64,000 nucleotides of DNA from Neoarius graeffei. Lineage: Eukaryota; Chordata; Actinopteri; Siluriformes; Ariidae. Below, piece by piece: positions 1 through 9,624 of the stretch. The translations under genes were made by a program, and so were the position numbers. The DNA is taken from the NCBI RefSeq assembly GCF_027579695.1, contig NC_083569.1, positions 75,860,649 through 75,924,648 on the forward strand, in the 5' to 3' direction. Under the pieces are notes generated by a model. That model ran no database searches, was not told the origin of the DNA, and worked only from the letters and a program-made list of their open reading frames with translations. Numbering within the stretch: position 1 is the stretch's first letter; the number at the start of each line of letters is the position of its first letter.

Positions 1-119
1 GCAACTTGTCCAGGGTGTACCCCGCCTCTCGCCCATAGTCAGCTGGGATAGGCTCCAGCTTGCCTGCGACCCTGCACAGGATAAGCAGTTACGGATAATG
101 GATGGATGGATGGATGTTC
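1..119 (+). repeat. SINE-A 3' end (partial, cut by window edge)
   Basis: This is the 3' third of the tRNA-derived SINE that recurs throughout the window (called SINE-A here). It carries the block running from 'cagggtgtaccccgcc' to 'ggctccagcttgcctgcgac', then 'ggataa', and ends in a (GATG)n tail. Full copies at 11043-11402 and 26024-26396 contain the same block in the same order. The 5' part lies before base 1. It has no coding capacity. Confidence 0.85.
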
Positions 120-224
120 ACTTTAGTGCAAAAATACAAGAGAATGCAGTTCAGTTTGAAGAGTTCAAGTTTTACCAGGTTATTAAAACAAGACAAGACA
201 AGCACTTCTGTACCACACTGACAT

Positions 225-389
225 CATGTCATCTGAGGGAGTTTTTCCTTGCCACCATCGCCACAGGCTTGCTCATTGGGGATAGATTAGGGATAAAATT
301 AGCTTATGTTTAAAGTCATTCAAATTCTGCAAAGCTGCTTTGCAACAATGTGCTGTTGTTAAAAGCACTATAGAAATAAACTTGATTTG
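225..389 (+). mobile_element. L2-type LINE, 3' end fragment
   Basis: The stretch from 'gagggagtttttccttgcc' to 'aataaacttgatttga' matches the 3' end of the long L2 copy at 29997-33242 almost base for base. It covers only the last ~160 bp: the 3' UTR and the first unit of the TTGAT-type tail. It is a typical dead-on-arrival 5'-truncated LINE insertion. No TSD was recognised. Confidence 0.8.
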
Positions 390-508
390 ACAAGCACAAA
401 GTGAGCAATGTGCATGTGTGTGCAAATGGGCAGTGGAGTGCAAATGGATCAGAAGTGGATAAGAAACTGTAGTTTCAGTTTAAACTGTCAGATCTTTGTG
501 TGTAACAG

Positions 509-1600
509 TTAGTTAAGGACTCTGAGTGCCTGGGGGAAGAAGCTATTGCATTGTCTGGCAGTGACGGTTCGGATGCTACGGTACTTTCTGTCAGATGGCA
601 GGAGGGAGAACAGTGCATGTGATGGGTAGGACTTGTCCTGCACTATTCTGTTGGCACAGTGGACGATGTGCTTATAGAGGTGGGAGAGGGACCCCACTGA
701 TCCTCTCTGCTGCCTTCACTATCTGCTGCAGGGACTTTTGTTCAGCTACGCCGCAGTTCCCGAACCAGACGGTGATGTAGATCAGAAAACAAAAAGCAAG
801 AAGCCTTTTATTTATCAAGCACCAACTTAAGCACAGTGAAATGTTTCCTCTGCATTTAACCCATCTGAAGCAGTGAACACACACGTGCAGACATAAGTGA
901 GCAATGAGCGCACACACATACCCAGAGCAGTGGGTAGCTATGCTACAGAACCTGAGGAGCTGTTGGGGGTTAGGTGTCTTCCTCAAGGGCACTTCAGCCC
1001 AACCTTCAGGCCATGGCTGCCCCATGTTAACCTAACCTGCATGTCTTTGGACTGTGGGCGAAACCGGAGCACCCGGGGGAAATCCATGCAGACACGGGAA
1101 GAACATGCAAACTCCACACAGAAAGGCCCCCATTGGCCGCTGGGCTCGAACCTAGAACCTTCTTGCTGTGAAGTGACATTGCTAAACACTACACTCTCAA
1201 TATTCCTTTGGTAGAAGGATGTGAGGAGGAAGTCTGGGCTTCTTCAGCCTTTGCAGAAGGTGTAGATGCTGTTGAGCTTTCTTGGTGATGGCATTGGTGT
1301 TCAGGGTCCAGAAGAGGTTGTCTTCCATGTGCACTCCCAACAACTTCACACTGACTGTTTCAACAGTAGAGCAATTGATGTGCAGGGTGGAGCGAGCAGC
1401 AGGATTCTCCCTGAACTCAACAACTATCTCTTTAGTCTTCTTGACATTAAGAGTCAGGTTGTTGTCCTGACACCATTCCACCAGGTGTTTGACCTCTGCT
1501 CTGTATGCAGACTCATTCTTGTTATTGATGAAACCCACTAATGTTGTGTTATCTGCAAACTTGATGATGTGATTTGAGCTGTGCTGGGCAGCAGTCATGC
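509..1600 (-). pseudogene. Rex1/Babar-like LINE reverse transcriptase, C-terminal remnant
   Basis: Read on the minus strand, 1600-1205 encodes the segment after the RT catalytic core. It includes FADNTTLVGFI (the FADD-type motif with its second D changed to N), WCQDNNLTLNVKKTKE and LLGVHMEDNLFWTLN. After a 415-bp SINE insertion the protein resumes at about 783 with ITVWFGNCG, then KSLQQIVKAAERISGVPLP and YRSIRTVTARQCNSFFPQA, ending near 510. This is the C-terminal half of a fish CR1-group LINE of Rex1/Babar type. The assignment comes from recalled family motifs. It is 5'-truncated, interrupted and frameshifted, so non-functional. Confidence 0.75.
783..1197 (-). mobile_element. Composite tRNA-derived SINE inserted in the Rex1-like LINE
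   Basis: The right side (about 1130-1197, minus) is the same tRNA-like head and 5' region as SINE-A. It includes the 'acatgcaggttagg' block. The left half differs: it has a 'gtgaaatgtttcctctgc' and 'cctcaagggcacttcag' region instead of the SINE-A tail. The element interrupts the LINE reading frame between the ITVW segment and the preceding PHILLPKEY segment, so it inserted after the LINE. The exact TSD is not clear. Confidence 0.7.
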
Positions 1601-2045
1601 GTTAGCAGAGGCTAACCATTTTCTAATGCTGTTCAGCGTCATTGGAATGAGAAATTGAACCGATCCAAGAATTAATAGAGACAACAAATGTTGAACTAAA
1701 AGTTCCAGAATGCAATGTAGCTGATTTACAATCGAGAATCAGCTTGGCTAGTTAGTAATGTGAAAGATGACAATCAAAATGGCATTGACTGCAGTATTAG
1801 CATGAAAGTTGAAGTTTTGTAACCTGATCTGTTTGAGCAGTATACAGATGAGGAAGTGAAAGAGCTAGACAAGCTAAAAGGCTAAAGCACTGATACATCA
1901 GTCTCTTTTAGGTAAAGATGCAACAAAGGTGCCAATATCAACAGGTAGTCGAACAGCTGAAACAAAGCAACATTAGTGAAAGAAGGTTAAGCCACAAAGA
2001 CACTAAAACAGAATCATATTATAAAATAAATATTGGACACAACTG
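1601..2045. other. Unassigned AT-rich stretch
   Basis: No gene, terminal repeat or recognisable transposon motif was seen. All reading frames are short. It may be eroded mobile DNA, but nothing in it supports a family call. Confidence 0.4.
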
Positions 2046-2055
2046 AAGATCATAT

Positions 2056-2408
2056 CCATCCATCCATCCATCCATCCATTATCTGTAGCCACTTATCTTG
2101 TACAGGGTCACAGGCAAGCTGGAGCCTGTCCCAGCTGACTATGGGTGGGAGGCGGGGTACACCCTGGACAAGTCACCAGATCATCACAGGGCTGACACAT
2201 AAAGACAAACAATCATTCACACCTACAGTCAATTTAGAGCCACCAATTAGCCTAACCTGCATGTTTTTGGACTGTGGGGGAAACCCACACAGACACAGGG
2301 AGAAGATGCAAACTCCACACAGAAAGGCCCTCGCCGGCTGCTGGGCTCGAACCCATGACCTTCTTGCTGCGAGGTGACAGTGCTAACAACTACACCACCA
2401 TGCTGCCA
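2056..2408 (-). mobile_element. SINE-A, full length
   Basis: A complete minus-strand copy. The tail reads as (ATCC)n on the plus strand at 2056, and the tRNA-like head ends at about 2408. It is flanked by the direct repeat 'aagatcatat' at 2046-2055 and 2409-2418, a 10-bp TSD typical of LINE-mediated insertion. The right TSD overlaps the TA at which Tc1-A copy 1 starts (2418-2419), so the Tc1 landed at the edge of this SINE. Confidence 0.88.
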
Positions 2409-3115
2409 AAGATCATATACAGCGGTGCTTGAAAGTTTGTGAACCCTTTAGAATTTTCTATAGTCCTGCATAAATATGACCTAAAACCCAGTTAAACAAA
2501 TGAGACAAAAATATTATACTTGGTCATTTATTTATTGAGGAAAATGATCCAATATTACATATCTGTGAGTGGCAAAAGTATGTGAACTTCTCGGATTAGC
2601 AGTTAATTTGAAGGTGAAATTAGAGTCAGGTGTTTTCAATCAATGGGATGACAATCAGGTCTGAGTGAGCACCCTGTTTTATTTAAAGAACAGGGCTCTA
2701 TCAAAGTCTGATCTTCACAACATATGTTTGTGGAAGTGTATCATGGCACGAACAAAGGAGATTTCTGAGGACCTCAGAAAAAGTGCCGTTGATGCTCATC
2801 AGGCTGGAAAAGGTTACAAAACCATCTCTAAAGAGTTTGGACTCCACCAATCCACAGTCAAATTGTGTACAAATGGAGGAAATTCAAGACCACTGTTACC
2901 CTCCCCAGGAGTGGTCGACCAACAAAGATCACTCCAAGAGCAAGGCGTGTAATAGTCGGCGAGGTCACAAAGGACCCCAGGGTAACTTCTAAGCAACTGA
3001 AGGCCTCTCTCACATTGGCTAATGTTAATGTTCATAACATTAGATTAGGGATAAAATTAGCTCATGTTTTAAGTCGTTCAAACTCTGTAAAGCTGCTTTG
3101 CGACAATGTTTATTG

Positions 3116-4025
3116 TAGTGCTGTCAAAAATGTCGCGTTATTATCGCGTTAACTTGACTCAATTTTAACGGCGATAATTTTTTTATCGCGAGATTAATGC
3201 TCTGTGACATGATGTAGGTTTTTCGTAAGCTTTTGAAACTGCCAGGAACTTGGAACAGAGACTTTGCTTAGAAAAACGATAACAGCTAGACTATAATGCC
3301 ACGCCCCGCACAGCCAGAGTCCTCTGCCCTCCCCCCAAAGAACCAGCGCGGGCAGGGCGCGCTAGCCCCGCGCCTCGGGACGAAGAGCCACAGTGCTCGG
3401 CTTAGGTTTCGTTTTCCCATCGGTGGCTCCAGCCCGACTTTGCAGTGGCTGTGACAAGACGTGTTATGCTCTGCAATAAAAAAAAACATTGGTACAACCA
3501 GTGTTCGAACTATGCCGATATTTTCGGGGGGTCCCTTTTTTTCCCTTGGGGGGGTGCTTGCGCTTGCACTTGTCTCAGAGTGCGGATCTCCATTGCACGG
3601 ATCTCCACTGTTGGCACACTTCCTTTCTACTAGTTTGTGTCCCCAACCTGGCAGCAGCAGTCGTTGACATATCGGTTTATTTTATCTTTGATGTAAACAC
3701 AACACTTCAGATATGCAAATGCTTCCCGTTACACACGATTGCTATGTCAATAAACATCATTTTGCCAATATTTTAGAGACCCCCCAACATTTCCCAAATC
3801 ATGTTTTCAAGGAATCTCATGTCTGTTTCAGGGGATCGCGGATCCCCCGAGTACCCCCGTAGTTCGAACGGTGAGCAAGCCCATTCACTTTTTTATGCTG
3901 ATAAGAGAATTACAATGGTTTTTCATGTGACAAAAATGTGCGATTAAATTGCGATTAATCGCGAGTTAACTATGACAGTCGCGACATTAATCGCGATTAA
4001 ATATTTTAATCGCTTGACAGCACTA
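3116..4025. mobile_element. Non-autonomous hAT element (TIR TAGTGCTGTCAA)
   Basis: Perfect 12-bp terminal inverted repeats TAGTGCTGTCAA lie at both ends, flanked by the 8-bp direct repeat 'gtttattg' (3108-3115 and 4026-4033). That combination is diagnostic of the hAT superfamily. Subterminal regions are rich in ATTAATCGCGATTAA-like motifs, as in fish hAT MITEs. At 910 bp it carries no transposase and contains a further repeat (repeat X) at 3503-3869. Removing the element and one TSD restores the L2 sequence exactly. Confidence 0.92.
3503..3869. repeat. Repeat X, copy 1
   Basis: A 367-bp unit that begins 'gttcgaactatgccgat' and ends 'cccccgtagttcgaac', giving imperfect inverted termini of about 11 bp. 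Long G and T runs (ggggggtccctttttttccc) follow the left end. A second copy sits at 26966-27426 in a different host element, sharing the left end and a block around 'aaatgcttcccgttacaca', so this is a dispersed mobile unit. No TSD or coding frame was recognised and the superfamily is unknown. Confidence 0.55.
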
Positions 4026-5023
4026 GTTTATTGTTAAAAGCGCTATACAAATAAACTTGACTTGACTTGACTTCATGAGTCCACCATCAGGAGAACACTG
4101 AACAACAATGGTGTGAATGGCAGGGTTGCAAAGAGAAAGCCACTGCTCTCCAAAAAGAACATTGCTGCTCGTCTACAGTTTGCTAAAGATCACGTGGGCA
4201 AGCCAGAAGGCTATTGGAAAAATGTTTTGTGGACGGATGAGACCAAAATAGAACTTTTTGGTTTAAATGAGAAGCATTATGTTTGGAGAAAGGAAAACAC
4301 TGCATTCCAGCATAATAACCTTATTCCATCTGTGAAACATAGTGGTGGTAGTATCATGGTTTGGGCCTGTTTTGCTGCATCTGAGCCAGGATGGCTTGCC
4401 ATCATTGATGGAACAATGAATTCTGAATTATACCAGCGAATTCTAAAGGAAAATGTCAGCACATCTGTCCATGAACTGAATCTCAAGAGAAGGTGGGTCA
4501 TGCAGCAAGACAACGACCCTAAGCACACAAGTCATTCTACCAAAGAATGGTTAAAGAAGAATAAAGTTAATGTTTTGGAATGGCCAAATCAATGTCTTGA
4601 CCTTAATCCAATTGAAATGTTGTGGATGGACCTGAAGTGAGCAGTTCATGTGAGGAAACCCACCAACATCCCAGAGTTGAAGCTGTTCTGTATGGAAGAA
4701 TGGGCTAAAATTCCTCCAAGCTAGTGTGCAGGACTGATCAACAGTTACCAGAAATGTTTAGTTGCAGTTTAGGTGCACAAGGGGGTCACACCAGATACTG
4801 AAAGCTAAAGTTCACATACTTTTGGCACTCACAGATATGTAATATTGGATCATTTTCCTCAATAAATAAATGAGCAAGTATAATATTTTTGTCTCATTTG
4901 TTTAACTGGGTTCTCTTTATCTACTTTTAGGACTTGTGTGAAAATCTGATGATGTTTTAGGTCATATTTATGCAGAAATATAGAAAATTCTAAAGGGTTC
5001 ACAAAATTTCAAGCACCACTGTA

Positions 5024-5455
5024 TTAACTATAAATATTGCAAGTCCTTCAGCTTGGATTTTTTCCTTCAAGTTTGTGAAAGGATGTACCGTACCATTCTG
5101 AAATTGTGATCTTCCCCCACATGTACTAATGCAAATAAGCCCTTTAAGAGAGACTCACCAGAATATCTTGACTGGTCTGGTGACCACCTCATAACTTGTA
5201 GGCTGTTCATCTCATTCTTTAGTTCAGATACTGATACTTCTCTTTCTCTTACATGATGCAACCTGTAATCATAAAGAGTGGAATCTCTGACCATGTCCCT
5301 GCAGCAGTGCATCTGCTTTCAGCTTCCCCATTCCACCTGTTCTAAAGGTGACCATTTCCTCAAGCAGGCTGTTATAATTTACAGTAAACCTTGCTCAAAG
5401 TAAATGGCATATGAACTTGACATTTAGGGTTTCCAGCCCATCAGATCTGTTATTC
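5024..5455. other. Unassigned intergenic stretch
   Basis: This lies between Tc1-A copy 1 and the TSD of the RTE-like LINE. Only short open frames occur and no repeat termini were recognised. It probably represents older host or eroded repeat sequence. Confidence 0.4.
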
Positions 5456-6523
5456 AATCTCACCATATCACTCACTCACTCACTCACTCACTTACTCATG
5501 CCCATTACGTCGGGTGGTGTGTAGGGTAGTAACGTTATCCCTCCACTTCTGCCGGTCTTTCGCCATGACTGAAATGCTGCTCCAGGTCTTTCCCATCTGC
5601 TGCATTTCTTTCTCCACTGTCCACCGCCATGTGATCTTCGGATGACCCCTCCTTCACTTTCCCTCTGGTATCCAGTGCAAGGCAGTCTTGACGATGGAGG
5701 CTTCTTGGCGGATGACATGGCCAATCCACCTCCAGTGTCTCTTCATTAGGATGGTAGCCAAGGATTTGGCTCCACACCTTTCAAGCAGGTCCTTGTTTGA
5801 AATGGTTTTGGGCTAGAAGATGTGTAGAATTCAGCGGAGGCTCTTGGTGTGAAATGTGGAAAGCTTTGTTAAATCATTCTCAGTCAGCCTCCAGCATTCC
5901 AGACCATATAGGAGAGTTGTGAGGACACAGCTGTGGTAGAGTCTCAGCTTGGTGTAAGTGCTGTAGGTGGAGGAGCACCATACCTTTCTCATCATGTTAA
6001 GAGAGTTTCTGGCCTTGTTGAGACAGCTCTGGATGTCCAAGTCTGCCCCCCCCCCCAATACTGATGATACTGCCAAGATAGGTGAACCTGTCCGTATACG
6101 GGAGGTCTCCATTCTCAACCTGGACTGGGCTTCTGTTGGTGGTGTTCAGTGCCATAATTTCAGTCTTCTTACTGCTAATGTTGAGACCGACCTGCTTTGC
6201 AAAGATGTTAAGTCGCTGGGTCTTCTCTTGAATGTGAGAATGGGTGTGTGATAGTAGCGCTAAATCGTCAGCATAGTCTAGATCTTTCAAATAGGAGATG
6301 CCCCTGTTCCTGTCCTCTGTAGTACACCGCATGATTCAGTCTACGACAAGATTGAAAAACACTGTGGACATAACACACCCCTGCCTGACACCAGTCTTGA
6401 CTTCGAACAGGATAGCACTATCACCAACAGAACAGGTAAAGTTACAGTAAAAACCTCTAATGATCTCGATGAGGTGGGAGGGGATTCCATATGCTCGTAG
6501 AATCCGCCAAAGGCTGTCCCGGT

Positions 6524-8643
6524 CAGGGCCGTCGACGGGGGGGACAACTGGGTATTTTGTCCCGGGCCCAGGCATGAGGGGGGGGGGCCCAGAACTGGTC
6601 CCTCATGAAGATGCCATTAATCATTCTGTTTCATTTCAAAATGTGTTGATTTGGGGGAGAAAAATGTGCTATATTTGCATTCAATGAATGATTTCTGGTT
6701 CTTTTGCCTTTATTGTCTTCGAAAATAGATTCAAGAACCCACCTACCACCCCTAATGCAGAAATGGTTTGGTCTTTGATTAAGGTGCCAAATAACATGGC
6801 ACTATTCCATCATAACGCTTCGACAATAAGCGTGCGAGCCCGTTTGCCAACATGCACAAGTCAGGAACAAAGAAAAGAAAAGAGAAAAAGAGATGAAGAA
6901 GCCAAGAGCCTCAGGGGCTCACTGCATAGATATTTTAGAAAAGATTCAGATGATGCAGCTGAGCCAGGTAAGACACAGATAACTTTTTTCCAGCCCCGTA
7001 ATGTAACCCCAGCACGCGCGACGCGCCATTCATAATTATAAAGTAGGGGATAGCAGGGTACACTGAGTGAACACTGAAATGCACAGGGCATTGAATTATT
7101 TCATAAACATATCGGTTTAATAACACTGTGTTGCATATATCTCAATGAAGCAAAGAAGAGCACATTGGCCCGCAATCATATCCAAATGTTTTAGGTACGC
7201 TTGCTGAGCTGTGCTGAGCTGGACTCCGGTTAGCTGAAAGCCCGTGGAACGCTGCCTCTTGTTAATTAAACCTTATTTTGTTGGAAATCATCCCGTGTAG
7301 ATACGACGGCATGTGAAATTGCCAGCTAGATAGAGTTTAATGTAACGAATGGGCTATAAATGGGGTGTTTTGAGGTTAGTCTGTTGCAAAACATTAAACT
7401 TTCGCTTAGACTGGATACTCTTCAAACAATTCCCTTGCTCAAGTGAAAAATGATAGGCCTGTATGAAAAGCGCAATTAATGAAAGTAGCCTAATAAGCCC
7501 TAAATGAATAAAACAACCTCTGTTTTATTGTTGTTGCTTACACGTTAAGATTTTGAAATCTTCTCGGTCCAGTTCTATATCCAGGGAATGTTGTAATCCT
7601 TTTGGTTTATCCGTAATAAACGTGTCAGCCCCCAGGTCAGATAGGCTAATGTTACGTGGTTGGGAGGGTGTCAATTTTTTTTTTGTAACATTCTGAATCG
7701 AGTACGGAAAGGACGTTTGTGAAAATCAAGACAAAAAAATACACTGAAAAACTCACTGTACACATCACTAGTGGCACACACGGACTGGCCATTGGGAGTA
7801 GCGGGAGTTTTCCCGGTGGGCCGGTGGTTCAGTGTGAGCCGGCGGAGAAAAAAAAAAAAACAGTTGCGCGCTGGCCTTTAATATGATAAGCAATGTTAAC
7901 AGTTTCTTTAAGAAACTGTTAACATTGCTTATTACAGTTGCGTGCTGGCCTTTAATATGATAAGCAATGTTAACAGTTTCTTAAAGAAACTGTTAACATT
8001 GCTTATCATATTAAAGGCCAGCGCGCAACTGTTTTTTTTTTTTTTCTCTGCCGGCCCACACTGAACCACCGGCCCACTGGGAAAACTCCCGCTACTCCCG
8101 ATGGCCAGTCCGTGTGTGACTAGTGGTGATGCTTCTATGTTCAGATTTTGGGAAAGCCATAACTCCGTTCTCATTGAGGCCCAGTTCCATCCCGTAAACA
8201 ATCATATTGGTTTATCAACTACCTGCGCTCAAACATGTCACAGGAGAGGCTCAATGGGCTGGCTATGCTCTCTATAGAGCACGAACTTGCAAAGAAGCTG
8301 GACTTCAATGACCTTATTGACGACTTTGCCACAGCAAAAGTCCGGCGCATTGCATTTCGCACCTGAATAGTTGCAGACTAAGGAAATGTTCAAACTGTAA
8401 AATATGTTGAAATGTTGAAATAAAATGGTTGACTGTTATAATGGGCTTGGAATACCTGTTATTTAAGGGTTGGAGTGAATGGAGACTGTGAAAAGAGGGG
8501 TTGGGTGTGGGTGGTTGCTGTGTGGCGATGTGCGTGCGCGTGTATGTGTGTGTGTGTGGGGGGGGGGGGGCACTCAGATTATTTGGGGGGGGCCCACTCA
8601 GATTATTTTGTCCCGGGCCCAGCCAAAGCTGTCAACGGCCCTG
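6524..8643 (+). mobile_element. hAT element, family hAT-1 copy 1, inserted in the LINE RT
   Basis: The left end CAGGGCCGTCGAC pairs with the right end (reverse complement CAGGGCCGTTGAC) as TIRs. The 8-bp TSD 'gtcccggt' lies at 6516-6523 and 8644-8651. It retains both ends of the transposase gene. Near 6852-6967 is an N-terminal exon (MHKSG.., then SLRGSLHRYFRKDSDDAA) ending in a splice donor. Near 8219-8371 is the C-terminal hAT dimerisation tail (LAMLSIEHELAKKLDFNDLI). The catalytic middle is deleted. A foldback hAT occupies 7775-8118. The left end carries a run of ten or more G. A minus-strand relative lies at 61054-62871. Confidence 0.9.
7775..8118. mobile_element. Foldback hAT MITE nested in hAT-1
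   Basis: Perfect 16-bp termini CACACACGGACTGGCC continue into near-perfect arms of more than 100 bp. The 8-bp TSD is 'actagtgg' (7767-7774 and 8119-8126). The interior is a stack of palindromes around 'gcaatgttaacagtttctt' repeated in both orientations, so nearly the whole 344-bp element can fold into hairpins. It is non-coding. It lies inside a hAT that lies inside a LINE, so it is the youngest of the three. Confidence 0.9.
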
Positions 8644-9624
8644 GTCCCGGTGAACACTGTCGAAGGCCTTGGTGAAATCTACAAAGTTCACTTACAGAGA
8701 TCGCTGCCATTCGGTACATTGTTCAATAATGTTTCTAAGCGTGAAAATGTGGTCAATACAGCCTCTTCCTCTCCTGAAACCTGCCTGTTCTTCTCGCAGT
8801 TTAAGGTCCACAGCCAGTGGCAGGCGCTTCATGATGACTTTCGCTAGGATCTTGCTGGGGACGAATAACAATGTAATGCTGTGCCAGTTACTGCATTCTG
8901 ACAGAGCCCCTTTCTTTGGTATCTTGATGATGATGCCTTGACTCCAGTCATCAGGAATGTTCTTTCTGTCCCATATAATGTTAAATAGTGGTTGCAGGAT
9001 GCTTGCAGTGGTCGCAGCGTCAGCCTTAAACAGTTCAACACTGAGGCCATCTTTGCCGGGTGCCTTGTGGTTCTTCAAGGACTTTATAGCAGCAATGATC
9101 TCCTCTTGCCTTGGTGGTCCAGTTTCAACGTTCAGGTCCTCTTCAGCTTCTGATATCTCAGGCTCCTCTTCTGGTGCTGGTCTATTAAGGACTTCCTTGA
9201 AATGTTCGACCTATCTTGCTTCTTGGTCTTTCTCAGAAGTAAGAAGCTGCCCCTGTTTATCTCGTATGGAGACATTCCTGCTGCCATTGTATTTCCCACA
9301 GACCAGTCTGGTGATTTTACAGACATTCCCCTGCTCTCTCTTTCGTGCTGCTTCCTCAGCTTGCTTTGCCAGTTCTTCAACACAAGCCCTCTTATTGGTT
9401 TGGATCTTCCTCTTGACGCGCCTGTTGGTCTCAGCATACTCCACCCTATACCTCTCTTGTAGCCTGGCTGATCTACTATCATTTATCTTCTTCTTCAGTC
9501 AACGCCTTTCCTCAATATCCTTCCATGTATCTGATGTTATCCATTCTTTCCTCTTCCTTGTCTTCTGCATCCCCAGGCAGTTCTTACTCACTTCATTGAA
9601 GATACTCCTCACTTGCTTCCACTG

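Larger units (their letters stand above)
3036..4071 (+). mobile_element. L2-type LINE 3' end inserted in Tc1-A, itself interrupted
   Basis: The last ~120 bp of the L2 family is split into 3036-3115 and 4034-4071. It is flanked by the direct repeat 'ttcat' (3031-3035 and 4072-4076). The tail is (TTGAC)n, whereas the other L2 copies carry (TTGAT)n. This shows insertion into the Tc1 transposase gene followed by a hAT insertion into the L2 fragment. Confidence 0.85.
2743..4802 (+). pseudogene. Tc1-A transposase, copy 1 (interrupted, frameshifted)
   Basis: The gene starts at 2743 (MARTKEISEDLRKSAVDAHQ), giving the first helix-turn-helix of a DD34E Tc1 transposase. A frameshift follows near 2862, and the frame continues as the second DNA-binding segment (SGRPTKITPRARRVIVGEVT). 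The L2 insertion at 3036-4076 splits it. The catalytic part runs from 4113 with WTDET (D1), QQDNDPKH (D2) and, 34 residues later, PIEMLW (E). All three catalytic residues are kept. A TGA at 4638-4640 (in place of an arginine codon) and a TAG near 4721 then break the C-terminus. Confidence 0.88.
2420..5021 (+). mobile_element. Tc1/mariner element, family Tc1-A copy 1, carrying nested L2 and hAT
   Basis: The left terminus 'cagcggtgcttgaaagtttg' and the right terminus (reverse complement 'cagtggtgcttgaaattttg') form inverted repeats. They are flanked by TA (2418-2419 and 5022-5023), the target-site signature of Tc1/mariner. Net length without the insertion at 3036-4076 is about 1.56 kb, normal for a Tc1 element. 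Two more copies lie at 22071-23633 and 49817-50921. Relative to them the left terminus lacks about 46 bp. The transposase is broken, so this copy cannot move by itself. Confidence 0.92.
5488..9482 (-). pseudogene. LINE ORF 3' part: linker, reverse transcriptase and C-terminus (split)
   Basis: The linker frame covers 9482-9132. The RT fingers/palm start lies at 9078-8692 (MKNHKAPGKDGLSVELFK; AGFRRGRGCIDHI). After the hAT insertion the palm resumes at 6515 with SLWRILRAYGIPSHLIE and VKTGVRQGCVMS. It continues through LDYADDLALLSHT (YADD catalytic motif, about 6260-6290) and VLTTLLYGLECW. The C-terminal region, shared with 'R-x-KRGRPK'-type tails, reaches 5488 in other frames. Stops and frameshifts separate the pieces, so no active RT can be made. 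Confidence 0.8.

Noticed and set aside
5461..5495. CRISPR-like or minisatellite array at the (TCAC)n run
   Set aside because: It is a short 4-bp simple repeat that forms the 3' tail of the minus-strand LINE and has no spacers.
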